64,000 nt of DNA from Periconia sp. R9002 (GCA_023627715.1 JAMAHW010000094.1:1-64000), one strand, 5' to 3'. Counted from the stretch's first letter, positions 1-12,960 are shown. Notes: generated by a model not told the origin, from the letters alone. Numbers and translations: made by a program.

Positions 1-3000
1 ATATATTATATATATTCTTCTTTAGTTTCTAAGAATATTAGAATATTATCTAGGTATATAAATATAAAAACGTCTAAGTACTCTCTAAGTACTATATTAA
101 TTCTATCTTAAAATACTATAAGTATATTAGTAAGTCTAAATAGTATAACTTAGTATTTATATAGTTTATATTATATTCTAAAAGCTATTTTCTACTTATA
201 GCCTTTCTTAATCCTAATCTAATAATACGCGTTAGTAACGTCTAACTTTATAAATATTATAGCTTTCCTTATCTAATCTTAGAGGTTTACTATTAGTAGT
301 AGTAGGTACTAATTTTTCTTAGTAATAGTATTTATTTTTCTATAATCTATATATAACTATTTCTTAGTAGTCCCTTTTTTATCTATAAATATTATTCTAT
401 ACGATACTAGTAACTTTAATAGCTTAATCTATCTTTTTCTAAGCACTAAATTAACGTACTCTTTTTTAATTTATAATTCTTCTTTTAATTTTTAGTAAAT
501 AGGTTTCTACTTAGTAGTTTTACTTTCTTCTAGTTTAATCTTAATATTCTATAGTTTATACTCTAGAAAGTAACTTTTAAGTTCCTAAAGTAGCTTTTCC
601 TATTTTTTATATTTTTCTAGGAATTTTCTAATATAGGTTTTAATATTTACTTAGAGTTATTTATATTAATAGCTAATTTTTTTTATCTACTAGTTAATAT
701 TAGGGTTTATTATTTTTAGCTATAGTATTCCTAAGATAATATCTTACTTATTATTAATCTATATTATATTTATAACTATATTATAAAGCTAGAGTTTTTT
801 TAATACTAGTGTTAATAGCTTTATCTTAAATTATATTAGTTTCTAAAATAAGTTTCCTTTTATAGTATAAAGTTATTATAGATACTATTTTATTATATAC
901 TTTATTTTTTAGTTTTTAATAAATATTTTAAAGATAAAGTTCCTAGTTACTCTACTATTAACTATAATCTATATTTTTTTTCTTTAATAAACCCTATTTA
1001 TTATAATATATAGTCTTATATTCTTTTTAAGTTTCTTATCTTTAAGCTAGTAATAGGCGTTTTTTTTTTTCTATATACTTAGCGTATTTATTATTTATAT
1101 ATTTATACTATAGCCTACCTATAACGTATAGTAGTAGTAGATTTAGTCTAGGTTTAAAAATAAAGTATCCCTTCTACCTATCTTTTAGGTACTACCTATA
1201 GACTTTCTTATATATAATAGTATTAATTTCTTATTCTTTATTTTAGATTAGCTAGACTTAGTATTTCTTTTTTAGTATTACGTAAATCTAGTATTTTACT
1301 TTAATATATAATACCTATACTATCTTATAGTATATAGAGTATCCTATCTAAACTTAAAAGTCGTCCCTTTTCCTATACTTATCTTCTCTTAGCTTATCTT
1401 ATACTAAAATATAGTATTTAATAACTTTTCTAAAAGTATATACGTTATTAATCTATTTTATAAGCTTTAATAGCTTTCTTTATTCTACTTAAGTAGGTAT
1501 TTTTTATTTTATAACGTATTTATTCTCTAACTAGTTCTAAAATAATATAAATCTAGTATTATATAAATATTATATTTTCTATTCTTTATAAGCTTTTTTA
1601 AAAGTTATTTCTAGTCTAGCCTTCTTAATAAATCTCTAGTCTCTAAAGTTATCCTAGCTTTCTAAGTTACTACTTTCTATAACTTTTATATAGACTACTC
1701 CTAAATAGCGTTATTTAGGTTTATACTACTAGCTATTATTAGAACTCTCTTTTTTTAAGAATTCTAATTCTTTCTCTTTTACTATTATAGAGGGTGTTAG
1801 TATAAAATATTTAGTAGTATCCTCTAACCCTTTACTAATCTTTCTACTAGATTCTACCTAGTTATAGGTTCTATCTTTACTTACTACTATTTTTTTATTT
1901 TTTCTACTTAGAAACTAGCTATTTCCTTATTTAGCTTTAATATAAATTAGGTAGTTATTTTTATAATAAAAGGTCTAGTATAGTTTAGCGTACTTACTAT
2001 TAGCTATAATCTTTTTTTTAGATTTTTTATTTCTAGATCTTTCTAGAGTTTTATCTATATTTTTAGCTTAGCTCTCTTTAGCCTTTTTACTATAGTAGTC
2101 TTAAGTAAAGTATCTTTTCTTTCTATAATTATAGTATATAAAGTCTTTTTTTTTATTATTTTTAGGTTTAGTTTTACTTCTATAGTTTTTTATATAGTAG
2201 CCTTTCTTTCTATAATTAAAGTATTTAAATTTCTTTTTTTTAGATTTCTTATCTTTATTTGCGTTAAGAATTATTAGATTACTATAATTCTAGTTCTAGT
2301 ATCTCTATAACGTTTTCTTTTTTTTCTATTACTAAAGTTTATTATCTATACTTAGAGCTTATTTCTTAAGTATATTAAGTATTATTAGCTTATTTATATA
2401 AATTATTTTATAAGTAATTTTTAGCTTAAGTCCTTTATAAAATTAGAATATTAGGAATAGCTTATTCTATTCTATATTTATAGATAACTATTTAAATATA
2501 AATATATAGTTAAGTACTAACTTTTCTTATTTAAGTTTCTAGAGTCTTTTAGTAAATTATTATTAAATATTCTTATCTCTAAATACCCCCTTAAGTTTCT
2601 AGGTAAAGTAGTTAAAGTTACTAAAAATTAAAACTATCTCTAGTTTTTATATTCTAAGTATAAATATTCTATAATCTATCTAGTAGAGTTTAAACTATCT
2701 TATAGCTTTATTCTTAAAATATATAGCTATATAGACTACTTTCTTTTCCTTAGTATTAAAGTGTGCTACTTATATATCTAGATATAGTATAGTATTAGCT
2801 AAGAAAAGTTTTAGTTTATTCTAAGTTCTATTAAACTTTTCTATAGTTAGGAGCTTTAGTAGTTTTTTTATTACACTTAACTAGAGCTAATAGATAAGTA
2901 TTAATTATTCTTACTACTTACCTAGTACTACTTTAAGTTATACTTTATTTTATTTAAAACTATTTTTTAAAACTTTATTTTATACTATTAAGGCCTAGAT

Positions 3001-3260
3001 AGCTTTTTTTATTTATTAATAATTTATATTATTTAATAAACGCACTAATAGAGCTACTACTCTCTTAAGTTATTATTCTAGTACTATTATTTAGCTTAAA
3101 CTATACGCTACTTACGCTTTACTTTTTTAATACTTAATTATTAAACTATTATAGTCCTACTTAGGTTTTAAAGTAGGATACTAGGTAGTATATAAAAAAA
3201 GTAAATAAAAGTATAATATTATAGAATAATAGTAAAGTATATAACTATTAATAAGTATAA
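1..3260 (-). mobile_element. Family A chromovirus copy 1, left-truncated by window edge, RIP-degraded
   Basis: This is a Ty3/Gypsy element on the minus strand, cut by the window edge. The first bases align with the reverse-transcriptase stretch of the other A copies (compare 15220-15370 and 19120-19270), and the rest runs back through protease and gag to a 5' LTR that begins at 3147. The RT active site reads YLDN in place of YLDD near 40-60. CA and TG dinucleotides are almost absent on both strands while CG survives, so this is one of the most heavily RIPped copies. Only about 114 of the expected roughly 454 LTR bases are present before a plus-strand LTR of the same family begins at 3261. Nothing here can encode protein. 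Confidence 0.85.
3147..3260 (-). repeat. Partial 5' LTR of family A copy 1
   Basis: The start TATTATAGTCCTACTTAGG matches the TGTTAGGGTCCTACTTAGG end of the other A LTRs, with G-to-A changes. It breaks off after AATAAGTATAA, where an opposite-orientation A LTR starts. The missing part was not found elsewhere in the window. Confidence 0.8.
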
Positions 3261-3461
3261 TATTATAGCTATACTTTATAGAATTACTTTTAGCACTTAT
3301 AGTAAATATAATTTTAATAATTACTATAAGTAGTACTACGTAAATAAAGACTAGAATCTTAGACTTAAAGTAGACTATAATATAGATACATAATAAGGAG
3401 GTTATATAACGTTTTTATAGCTCTATAATTATAAAAATATAGAGCTATCTCTATAACTCTA
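3261..3461 (+). repeat. Partial plus-strand family A LTR, head-to-head with the preceding LTR
   Basis: TATTATAGCTATACTTTATAG matches the start of the A3 LTRs at 30700 and 37272. The match continues about 200 bp, to the CTCTATAACTCT motif, then stops where a family B-type element begins. No internal region of this copy follows, so it is either a solo or truncated LTR inserted into copy 1, or a rearranged junction. Confidence 0.75.
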
Positions 3462-3910
3462 TATTAAAGATGGCTAGCAGAGGGATCGTTATGTTGTAAA
3501 CTAATGTCAGGCTAGTACCTTAGAGGTTTATTCAAAGAGTATGAGTGAAGTAGATATAGAGAGTGATAAGTTATAGAGTAAACCAAAGGTAGATTATATC
3601 TATAAACTTAGATTGATCATAATAGTCCAAGAGGAACATTATTCTTAATTATATACTTATTATCTACTTAGGGCGTGCTTGTTCCCTCACCTTCCGCTAA
3701 GTAAGCTTACTGTCATCCTTACTCGCCTCACAGTAAGGATAGTGAGTTAGTTACGTATGTGGCTGTTGCTAAGCTTGGGCTTACTAGTAGCCTAGTAAGT
3801 CTAGTTACGTGACTTACCTAACTAAGGATGTGGGGTTATTCGTAGTTTCCCTTAGGTTTAGGTTGGCGCGTAATTATCGTTAGCTTGTAATTACTTCCTT
3901 ATTCATAACA
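3462..3910 (-). repeat. 3' LTR of B'
   Basis: 449 bp, paired with 9909-10357. The ends read TATTAAAG...ATTCATAACA on the plus strand, that is TG...CA ends after RIP. Confidence 0.9.
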
Positions 3911-4194
3911 CTACCTCCCCTTCCCATAGGTTCGTCCTTAAGCCTATAAGTACTTAGTGGGTGCCCCCCTTCTATTTATAATCCTTTTGGTTCGTTTTCC
4001 GCTAGCTAACAATATCGTTATCGTCTCGTTAGGAAACCCTTCGCTTAGCTCTCGAAATTTAACGCAATAGTTGTAAATCTCTAGTCTCCTATAATTGTTA
4101 CCTAGTAAATAATTTAAAGTGTATCTCTTTACTAGATATAGGTTTTTGTCTTAAATATTCTAAGTGCGTTCGTGCCGGCCGTCCGTACGTAAAC

Positions 4195-4560
4195 ATGTTG
4201 TAGAAGTTATTAGATGCAACTCGCAAAGAATATGCGAAGAAGGTAAAAGCTAATAAAAAATTATTGTTAGAGGTGATTACTTAGTTAATAAAAAATAAGG
4301 CAATCTTAAAGTAAGCGGAGGAGCGGGCAAAGAAGAAGATATTATATTTATTAGATGCTTTGCGAGATTCTAGCGAGGAGGTAGATATCGTAGAGGCGGT
4401 ATGTCCTACAGCAGATACCTTAGTTAGCTATTCTCTAGTGGTGTAGTCCACTATAGCTTTCATCGACAGTGCTGTAGGCGTTGCTCCTTCTATTAAGAAT
4501 TAGGGTCCTTAGTTCGTAAGTTTCTAGAGTTCCTTTTCGCTCTTTCTTTTTATTTTGTAT
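4195..4560 (+). pseudogene. Antisense coiled-coil ORF remnant in the 3' region of B'
   Basis: Runs opposite to gag-pol, between the integrase end and the 3' LTR. From ATG at 4195 a single frame reads about 100 codons with only about five stops. All are TAG or TAA at places where CAG or CAA is the natural precursor. The product is rich in K, E and L (for example LLDATRKEYAKKVKANKKLL), predicting a charged helix or coiled coil. Equivalent antisense ORFs sit in the same place in outer A, A2, A3 and B. I recall similar cysteine-rich/coiled-coil hypothetical proteins in fungal annotations but cannot verify homology. No function is assigned. Confidence 0.6.
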
Positions 4561-4805
4561 AGTTCTTTTATGTCTCTAATCCCTATATAGCTAGGAGTGT
4601 TGTAGTATAGCTTCTTCCTAGCTTTCCTAAGCAATGTTTTGCAGTTTGTTAAATTGCTTTTAGGTTCCTATGTGTTGTCTTTCTCGGGATATCCTTTCCA
4701 CTTAACTAACTATTCTTATAGAAACTAGTTGTCCTAGAAGTCTTCTTAGCTAATTTCTTAATAGTTGAGAATGGCTTTAACTTTAAATTCGTTTTCTTCT
4801 TGCAG

Positions 4806-5018
4806 TTAGTACTGAAATGTTTTTTGTAGCGGCGTCTTAGGGTCTGCTAGTTCTAGCATACTAACGTAGAACCTGGGGTGTATTTTGGCGTCCTCGGGTA
4901 GATCCAATAGAAAGTTTACTAGTCTACTTTGTATTTTAATTAAAAACGGTCTAACCTTAACATAATCAAGTCCCTTATTTAGTCGTTTTGTTTTAAGGTT
5001 CTTTGTCTTTAAATACAC
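4806..5018 (-). pseudogene. Integrase C-terminal (GPY/F-type) module of B'
   Basis: This 70-codon open stretch begins VYLKTKNL-like and contains VRPFLIK, the degraded form of the VGPF (GPY/F) motif that follows the catalytic core in Ty3/Gypsy integrases. Element B has the near-identical segment at 29112-29318 with VGPFLI intact. It is open by chance of few RIP-sensitive codons; flanking pol is interrupted by stops. Confidence 0.85.
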
Positions 5019-8000
5019 TTTATCCCCCTTTTTTAGCTAAGGTGCCGTTTTTCTTTTTTTGTTAACATATAAAATCTATCGCTGTTAAGCCTATCGTAAC
5101 GTTTCTTATAAACGTTTATATATTTTCTGTATTTCCTCAGTGTCACGCATCGCTTTCTCTAACTACGTATACGGTAGATTTCTTTTAAAGAGATTTGGGT
5201 GTTTCCCGTAATATAGGTAGAATGGCGATTCTCCTATCGTTTCTGATTTACTGTTGTTAAATGCTATCTACGCCGTAGGCAGTAATAAGACCTAATTATC
5301 TTGCTAGTCATTGTAGTATGATCTTAGGTAGGCTTTTAATATTCTGTTTGTTCTTTCCGTTTGTCCGTCTGTTTCTAGATAAAATAATATTAATAATTTT
5401 CTTTGTATCCTAATAGATACTGTAAACGTGTTCTAGTAGTTAGATATAAACAGCTTATCTCTATCGCTAACGATTGTTTTTGGTATTCCGTAATGTCTGA
5501 AGATGCGATCCTTTATAATTTCTCCGAGCTGAGTTGCTGAGAAATTCTTCCTAAATAGTATAAATTCGGCGTACTTAATTTGTCTACAGACTATATTGCA
5601 AATCGCGTTATATTAGAATCCTATAATAGGGTCCTTAGATTCTGGTAGGTCCGTGATAAAGTCCATTACAATATCTTCCTATAGCTTATTTAGTATTGGC
5701 ATAGGTTACAATTCGCCGTAGGGTGTATGTGTAGCGTGTTTGTTTTGTTAACATAGTACATACTTATCAATGTATCGTTTAACTTTTTCTCTTATGTTAT
5801 CGAATCCGTAGTTCCGTTAGATTAATTCCATTATCCTAGCAATTCCAGGATATCCACGTATTAGATCATCATAGTGTTGCTGAATAATAGTTTCTTATAG
5901 TTTATCTAGTACGTTTGCCGTGACTTTCATCATTATACAGATTTCTTTAGAAGGTCCCATTAATCCGTCTCTATTGACTTACAGGATCGGGAATTCCTCG
6001 TTCGTCTTTATTCCAATAATATCGTGTCTGCGGCTAAGGGCGTTAGCCCTACTATTATCTTTTCTAGGCGTATAGACAATCTTAAACTTGTATTATCCTA
6101 GTAGTTCTAACTATCGCACTTATCGTTGGTTTAACTTCTTTATCGTAGTGAAGTATGTAAGGTTCTTATAGTCTGTAAAAATTATAAGCTCTAAGCAACT
6201 TTCTACGTATACTCTCTAATATTTAAGTACATTAACTATTGCTAATAGTTCCTTATCGTGCACATCGTATCGTTCTTCTAGCCCTAAGAACTTCCTTAAA
6301 TAGTAAGCTACTAGGTGCCATTTCCCATTTCTTTCTTATAAGGCTACTGCTCCTTCTATAAGGTCCGATGCATTAGTTTTAATCCTTAGAGGTTCTCTGC
6401 CTTAGAAAGTAATAAGGACTGGTTCCTTAATACATACTTTCTTTAATGCTTTAAACGCCTCCTATTAGCTCTCGCCCTATCTCTATAATACTTCTTTTCG
6501 CGTTAGTTTTAAGAGTAGTAGCGTAATTCTTATAAAGTTTCTTATAAACTATTAGTTAAAGTTTATAAATTCTAGGAATAACTATACGTCCTTAACGTTC
6601 TTTAGTGTCTTCTATTCCTTAATCGTCTAGATTTTCTTTTCGCTGATTCGTACTCCGTTAATTCCTATAATATATTTAAGGAACTCAACTTCTTCTTTAT
6701 AGAATTTATATTTTTTAGGCTTAAGCTCTATACCGTATTGTTTTAACCTTCTTAGTACTTCCTACACATAGTGTACATGCTTAGCCCTATTGTTTAAGTA
6801 GATTAGTATATCGTCTAGATATATAACTGCAAAATTGTCTAAGTATTCTCGTAGTGCGTCGTTAATTATTACTTAACATATTGTAGGGGCGTTAGTTAGG
6901 CTAAACGGTATCACTATATACTTAAAGTGTCCGTATCTAGTTCTAAAGGCCGTCTTCCATTCTTCGCCCTTCTTCATCCTAATAAGGTTATACGCTCCTC
7001 TTAGGTCAAGTGCCGTAAATATTTTTACGTGAGATAATTAATCTCGTAGTTCCTAAATATTTAGTAGTAGGTAGCGATTCTTTAGCGTAATCGCGTTTAG
7101 CTTATAGTAGTCTATATATAGCCGCAGCGACCCATCCTTTTTTAGTGCAAACAGGACTAGGTATCCTACTAAGAACTTAGATTTACGTATAAATCCTTTC
7201 GCTAAGTTCTTATTAATGTATTTCTGGAGTACTTCTAATTCCTTCTTAGATAATTAATATATTAGTTCGAATCCTAGTTATTTTCCTTCTTCTAGGTTAA
7301 TTGTATAATTCTATAGTTGGTGTTTTAGTAACGCTCTAACTCCTTTCTTTTCTATAAACATTTCTATAAAGTTGCTGTATTCTAATAGTACCTTTTTTAG
7401 CGCTTCGTTCATTTTCTGTAGGTTTTCTACTTTAAGATTTAGTCTTTCCTTAACCTTCTTATAGGGTAGCAACTATCCCGTCTTAACTCTTACAGTATTA
7501 TTTATCGTTATAGAGTTAAAGTCTCGTTTCTTAAGAACCTTCTAGGTTAAAGTAATCTACATAATTATCTTCTTATCTACCAAGCTGGCGTAGCTTTGCG
7601 TAGGCATTCTAGTAACGCTTTTACCATTTCGCGGTCGTTCCAGTTTAATCTAACGTATCCTCCAATCAATCTAAGGGTTATTGTTAGTCAGCTAGGGTAG
7701 ACCGAGTACGATGTCGTGGGTGGCTATCCTAAGAACATCTAGTACTAACTCCTACTGATTTCCTAGGGTAACAATAATAGTCGTTAACACTTCGTAAGTA
7801 ATCCTCTCTGTTAGGCCGTTAGCTATTCTTAGGTCGTACGGGGTTTCTTTAAGAGTAGGTCGTAGTCTAGCTGCGCGCGCTACTTTCGCCGAAATACAGT
7901 TAATTTATAATCCTAAATCTACTAATACCTTAAGGCGATGCTCGCCGTTGTTCCCCTTAAGTTGTATCGCGACTCTTAGTAATCCTATTATTCTAATACT

Positions 8001-8968
8001 GCAACATTCCTTAACAACGTATTACTAGATCCTACCAATAGTGCTATTAGTAATTTTAATTCTTAATTAACCTCTAAAAAAGACTTTTAGTTAAATCTGT
8101 TTTTATTTTTAAGGAGGTTATACTTCTAGTAATTGTAGTTTATGCAAACCTGCTATCTATTGTTTAAGCACGCCCTGTCTACTATAACGTTTCTTTGCGC
8201 TTGTTAGAGACTCGTATACCCTAGGAAGTAGTTGTTTGCTCTCTTGTCCTATAAATAGTAATTGTAAACGTTGTTCGCGCAGTCGATCTATTTATACGTA
8301 CACTTTTTATAAAACGGAAAGTAATTGTTTTCCACTTTCGCGAAGTAGTAGTACTTATAGTAAGTATAGGTACATGCTGTGTAATGTAAGGTCCTATGTC
8401 TAGGGTTACACTAATTATAGTCGTATTAAATAGTTTTATATTCTCTACCTAGGGGTATGTATATAACGTCGGTTTTCCCTTTACTAGCTAGTTACTGTAT
8501 TTTTTCCTATAAAAGTTATGCGCGGATCTTTTACGCGTAAGAGTTCTTCTACGTCTAGGGGGTTTCTTTATCTAAAGGGTGTAAACATAATTGTCCTTAT
8601 TTAAGGCATCGATTGTATGTTTTCGAGGTGATTGTAAATATGTACTTAACTTTTCTATTAGTGTATTCGCGGTAGTGAGTTTTCCGTCGTCCTCTAGCAT
8701 CCTTAGGTCTGTTATTTATTGTCTTTCTACGAATATTAATCTTATTGCATCGTGCTAGTAGTACGTCGTTTTCTACTATTAGCTATTTATTAGCTTTGTC
8801 GCTGTCTCCTTCGTAGTCCTATAGTCCTTCCACTTGGATTTCTGGGTGCGCGTCTAGTAGGTAGTTCTCTTTGTTATGCTTAAGGCTAACTGTTTCTGGT
8901 ACCTTTCTTACATCTTCGGCTTCCTCCTCTTAGTAGGTAGAACCGGCGTACGTGGGTGCGATAATCTC

Positions 8969-9166
8969 CTATGTTTCGTTATTATCATTAAGCTGCTTAG
9001 AGTCTAACTCTATAATATTAATATAATAGGTAACTTTATTCTTGCTGCGGCAATCTCTGGTAAAGTGTCCTTTCTTCCTATAGCTATAGTATACTACGTC
9101 CTTTTTGCCTATACGCTTTCTGTTATCTACCTTCTTATCCTGTCTTTCTATACTATTAAGGTGCAT
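8969..9166 (-). pseudogene. Gag zinc-knuckle remnant of B'
   Basis: The peptide YYSYRKKGHFTRDC corresponds to a CCHC knuckle (C-x2-C-x4-H-x4-C). The first cysteines read as Y, as expected from TGC-to-TAC changes, while the histidine and last cysteine survive. It is followed by a lysine-rich stretch. This is the nucleic-acid-binding part of Gag, placed upstream of protease and RT as in other Gypsy elements. Confidence 0.8.
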
Positions 9167-9908
9167 AGCTTTAGGTCTATTAGAAGTGTAGTGTCCCGCT
9201 GTATAGATAGTTCTCGTAGTTTAAATATAGTTGCGCTTTTTGCCCTACATAGGTAAGTAGTGGTAGTTTTTCCTTCTAAACTTCTAGTTGTAAAGTTGGT
9301 TTTCTAAGTCTAGTTCGTGTAGTTTATTGTTGATCTTAACGGTTTCCTTAATTAGTTTGTTGAGGGTGATTATGTCGGCTCTACTGCGTTTGAGTTCTTT
9401 ACGGACTTGTGGCTTAAGCCCTTATTAGTACATGCGCTAGAGTAACTCGTCGTTCTACTTGATCTGAGCTGTAAGTTGTTAGAATCGGCTAGTGTAGTCG
9501 GCGGCGGACGTCGTCTGTTTTAACTATTGGATGTCGCACTTAGCGATAGGTTTTTAGACTAACTATCTAAAGACCTTGCGAACCTTCGCTTTAAATTTAT
9601 CCTAGTCTTTAAATATATATGCATTATCGGGGTCCTTGATGTTACTGTCTATGTAGCGTTGGACGTAGGGTGAGACCTACTTAAAGGCTTTATCTCTTAT
9701 TAAGGTTGTAATAAGCATTGCTTTATTGGCTTCCGCAATATAGTTGTTTATGTAGAAGTAGAGATCGCATTAAAGTAGCCAATCTTTTAGTTCCTTTTGG
9801 TTGCTGTGGTAGAGCGGAAGTTTCTTAACGTCGCCATGTCAACCGAAGTCTTAGTTAGGGGTAAGAGTCATATCCATATCTTCACTTATATTGAAACAGT
9901 AATTAAAA

Positions 9909-10357
9909 TGTTAAAGATAGCTAGTAGAGGGATCATTATGTTGTAAACTAATGTCAGACTAGTACCTTAGAGGTTTATTTAAAGAGTATGAGTGAAGTGG
10001 ATATGGAGAGTGATAAGTTGTAGAGTAAACTAAAGGTAGATTGTATCTATGAACTTAGATTGATTATAATAGTCTAAGAGGAACATTATTCTTAATTATA
10101 TACTTGTTATCTACTTAGGGCGTGCTTGTTTCCTTACCTTCTGCTAGGTGAGCTTACTGTTATCCTTACTCGCCTCACAGTAAGGATGGTGAGTTGGTTA
10201 CGTGTGTGGCTGTTGCTAAGCCTGGGCTTACTAGTGGCCTAGTGAGTCTGGTTACGTGACTTACCTGACTAAGGATGTGGGGTTATTCGTAGTTTCCCTT
10301 AGGTTTAGGTTAGCGCGTAATTATTGTTGGCTTGTAATTACTTCCTTGTTCGTAATA
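9909..10357 (-). repeat. 5' LTR of B'
   Basis: 449 bp, same length as its partner. It begins TGTTAAAGATAGC and ends GTTCGTAATA. Differences from the other LTR seen by eye are transitions. Confidence 0.9.
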
Positions 10358-11813
10358 GTTTTATTATAGCTCTAAAGAGTACTAGCTTAGCTAGCTTTTA
10401 TAAAAAAAAAAGAATAAAAGCCTATAGACCTAATACTATCTCTAGAATAAAACTAACTTATAGAAATAAACTAATTAAACTATAGTAACTAACCTACTTA
10501 AGAGTTCTAAATAGAGTAGAGATAATAGTTCTAGATATAAGTAGTATAAGCTCTACTTTTAATTTTAGAATTTTTTATATAACTAGTAGGACTAAAGAAG
10601 TACTTATTTTTATTATAGTATTATTTATAGTAATTATATAGCTTCTAAGGCTAGCTAATAAACTAGATAAAAATAGCCTTAATATAGTATAGCTTATAAA
10701 TAATTTTAATAGCCTACTACTTAATATTAGTAGTAATCTAATTTAGATCTTAATATATAAGCTAGAACTAGTAGATACTATAGAAAGCTTTAACTATATA
10801 CTACTTTATACTTTATATAGCTATTAGAATTAAAAAGTTTTAAAATAAAATAGGTATAATATAAATATATAGGTAATAGAAATAGTTAGAAGTATAAAAA
10901 AAAATCTACTTTAGTAAGCTTAACTTAGATACTAATATTAGCGCTACTAACTTTAATAGTAACTAGTAAACTTTAAATAGTACTAAACTAAGTTTATATA
11001 GAAATACTTAGATATATATAACGCTTAAACTACTTATATACTATATATAGAATAGTTATTAGAAGCGCGCTATTTAGAAGTAGACTACTAAAAAGTAGGA
11101 TAAGTATTCTATATAAGTAATAATAGTTAAAACTTAAAATAGAAAATATATCTAAAGAATAATACTTACTTAATAAACTTAATTAGAAAACTAGAATAGA
11201 AAGCTAAAATAGAGTAGAGCTAGAGAACTAAAGTAAATTAGAGCTAAAAAGCTAAAAGTAGATTAGAGTAAAAGTAGATTAGAGTAAAAGTAGAATAAAA
11301 AAGTAGTAGATTAATAAGTAATATATATCTAAAAAGAAGAGTATCTATAGTAAAAAAAAAAAAAAAAAAAAAAAAAGAATTAGAGTAAAAAAATAGGTAC
11401 TTATATATATAACTACTCTTTATTAAATTACTTTTATTTCTTTTACTAATTAACTTTAACTAAATAAATTTAATATCCTACTTAACTAAATTACTACTAC
11501 CTAATAAAAAACTATATATAACTTAATAAAGTAACCTATAATAAGTAAGAGATAAAAACTAAACTATAAGACTAATAGATATTTTTTTTATATATACTAG
11601 AATAACTTATTTTTAAAGTATAATTTTAATTTAAACTTTTTTATTTAATAGAATATTTCTTAAGATATCTTTTAATAATAATATTATAAATAGGTAGCTA
11701 TTTAGATACGCCTAAAAACCTCTAATATATATCTATAAAGCCTAACTTTACTAATAAGTATAATATAGAATAGGTAAAATTAATATATAAAGTAGTATAA
11801 AAAACTTATATAG
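10358..11813. other. Unclassified AT-rich, RIP-saturated sequence (left half of the layer hosting the outer A element)
   Basis: No LTR or recognisable domain was found. CA and TG are nearly absent on both strands, more extreme than in the nested elements, so this layer is probably older. Short plus-frame stretches (about 10700-10920) look faintly coding once stop codons are discounted. It contains a tandem repeat around GTAGATTAGAGTAAAA (11254-11300) and a 25-nt A tract (11352-11376). The sequence continues at 39762 after the outer element's target duplication. It may be a dead DNA transposon or a gene; I cannot tell. Confidence 0.5.
11352..11376 (+). repeat. Poly(A) tract, 25 nt
   Basis: An uninterrupted A run just after a purine-rich tandem repeat. 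Confidence 0.95.
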
Positions 11814-12267
11814 TGTTAGGGTCCTACTTAGGCCTTAAAGTAGGATACTAGGTAGTGCGTAAAAAGAGTAAATAGAAGTATAATATTACGGGATAACGGT
11901 AGGGTGTGTAACCGTTAATAAGTACAATATAATAAATTCTAAATAGTAGATATTAAAAGTAGGGTAGCTCTTTAGTTAAAAGATTAAATTAACGATAAAA
12001 ACTATCTAAGGAGTATAATATATACTTACTATATACTAAGGGAATTTTTATACTTTATTACTTTATAGCTCTATAGCTCTATCTATATAGAAATAGTAGA
12101 GCGTAGAGTTATAGAGCTATTACGTAATCTCTTATTACGTATTTATATTATAGTCTGCTTTAGGTCTAAGATTCTAGTCTCTATCTATATAGTGCTACTT
12201 ATAGTTATTATTAAAATTACTCTTACTATAAGTGCTAAGAGTAATTCTGTAAGGTATAGCTGTAATA
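11814..12267 (-). repeat. 3' LTR of outer A
   Basis: 454 bp. It starts TGTTAGGGTCC and ends GCTGTAATA, and is preceded by TATAG. Confidence 0.92.
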
Positions 12268-12438
12268 CTATTCCCCTCTTTATACTTAGTTTCTATATTT
12301 ATCCGCTCTAGAGGTTAGAGTATAATAGTGCTATAGCTCTACTTACTATTTAGTAAAGCGTCTTTAGCTATTATAGTTTCTTTAAAAACTTAATCTAGGT
12401 TATTACTTACTAATAAAGTTCTTTGTAATAGAGCTACT

Positions 12439-12960
12439 ATATATCCTAAATACTTCTATTACGCTAGGTTAGGGCTTATTTATACTAGTTCTCTAATAGA
12501 TAGTTAATATTATAAAGTATATATTTATATTAATATACGTAGTTCTTATAAGGTGTCTTCTATCCCTCTTTCTAAAGGTACGTTTACTCCTAAAAGTAAA
12601 ATACGTACGTCTAGGCTTATTACTATTAGTAAGAGCTGTTAACTATATAAAAGAGATAATATAACGTTAGCTTAACGATACTTATTATACTTAAGAAGAG
12701 GCCCTAAATAAACTAGTAGAGGCCTACTCTAGGGTCTAGCGTCTTAAGAAATAGAAAAAATATCTTTACTTAAAATTAGTTACTTAGTTTTACGCTCTAA
12801 AAGTAGAGTTAGATAAGAAAAAAGCTAAACTTTAGTAGGTAGGTTAGTAAGTAGACCTAGAGCTAGTCCTTAATTAAGATATTATTACTAACGCCGCTAC
12901 TAGTAGCGCTTCTCTTAGTTTATAGCTAGGTAAAAATTTTATATTGTCTTTTAGTTTTCT
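12439..12960 (+). pseudogene. Antisense cysteine-rich/coiled-coil ORF remnant of outer A
   Basis: On the strand opposite gag-pol, just inside the 3' LTR. The start codon reads ATA where A2 has ATG. The first frame runs about 70 codons to a LYKRDNITLA end. A second overlapping frame then encodes a charged helix (LNKLVEAYSRVQ, then KKQKKYLYLK). Order and frames match the A2 and A3 copies. Stops fit CAG/CAA-to-TAG/TAA changes. Function unknown. Confidence 0.6.

Larger units (their letters stand above)
3462..10357 (-). mobile_element. Family B-type chromovirus (B'), full length, RIP-degraded
   Basis: This is a minus-strand Ty3/Gypsy element of 6896 bp with two 449-bp LTRs (3462-3910 and 9909-10357). 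In coding order: gag from about 9890, a zinc knuckle near 9050-9100 (cysteines partly turned to tyrosine), protease about 7500-8000, RT with an intact YLDD at 6810-6821, RNase H about 6130-6400, integrase about 5100-5900, and an integrase C-terminal GPY/F-type module at 4806-5018 that is still open for 70 codons. A polypurine tract (GGGAAGGGGAGG on the minus strand) lies next to the 3' LTR at 3911-3925. Stops come mainly from TGG-to-TAG changes. The 5-bp flanks, CTCTA on the left and GTTTT on the right, do not match, so a clean target duplication is missing. Confidence 0.9.
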
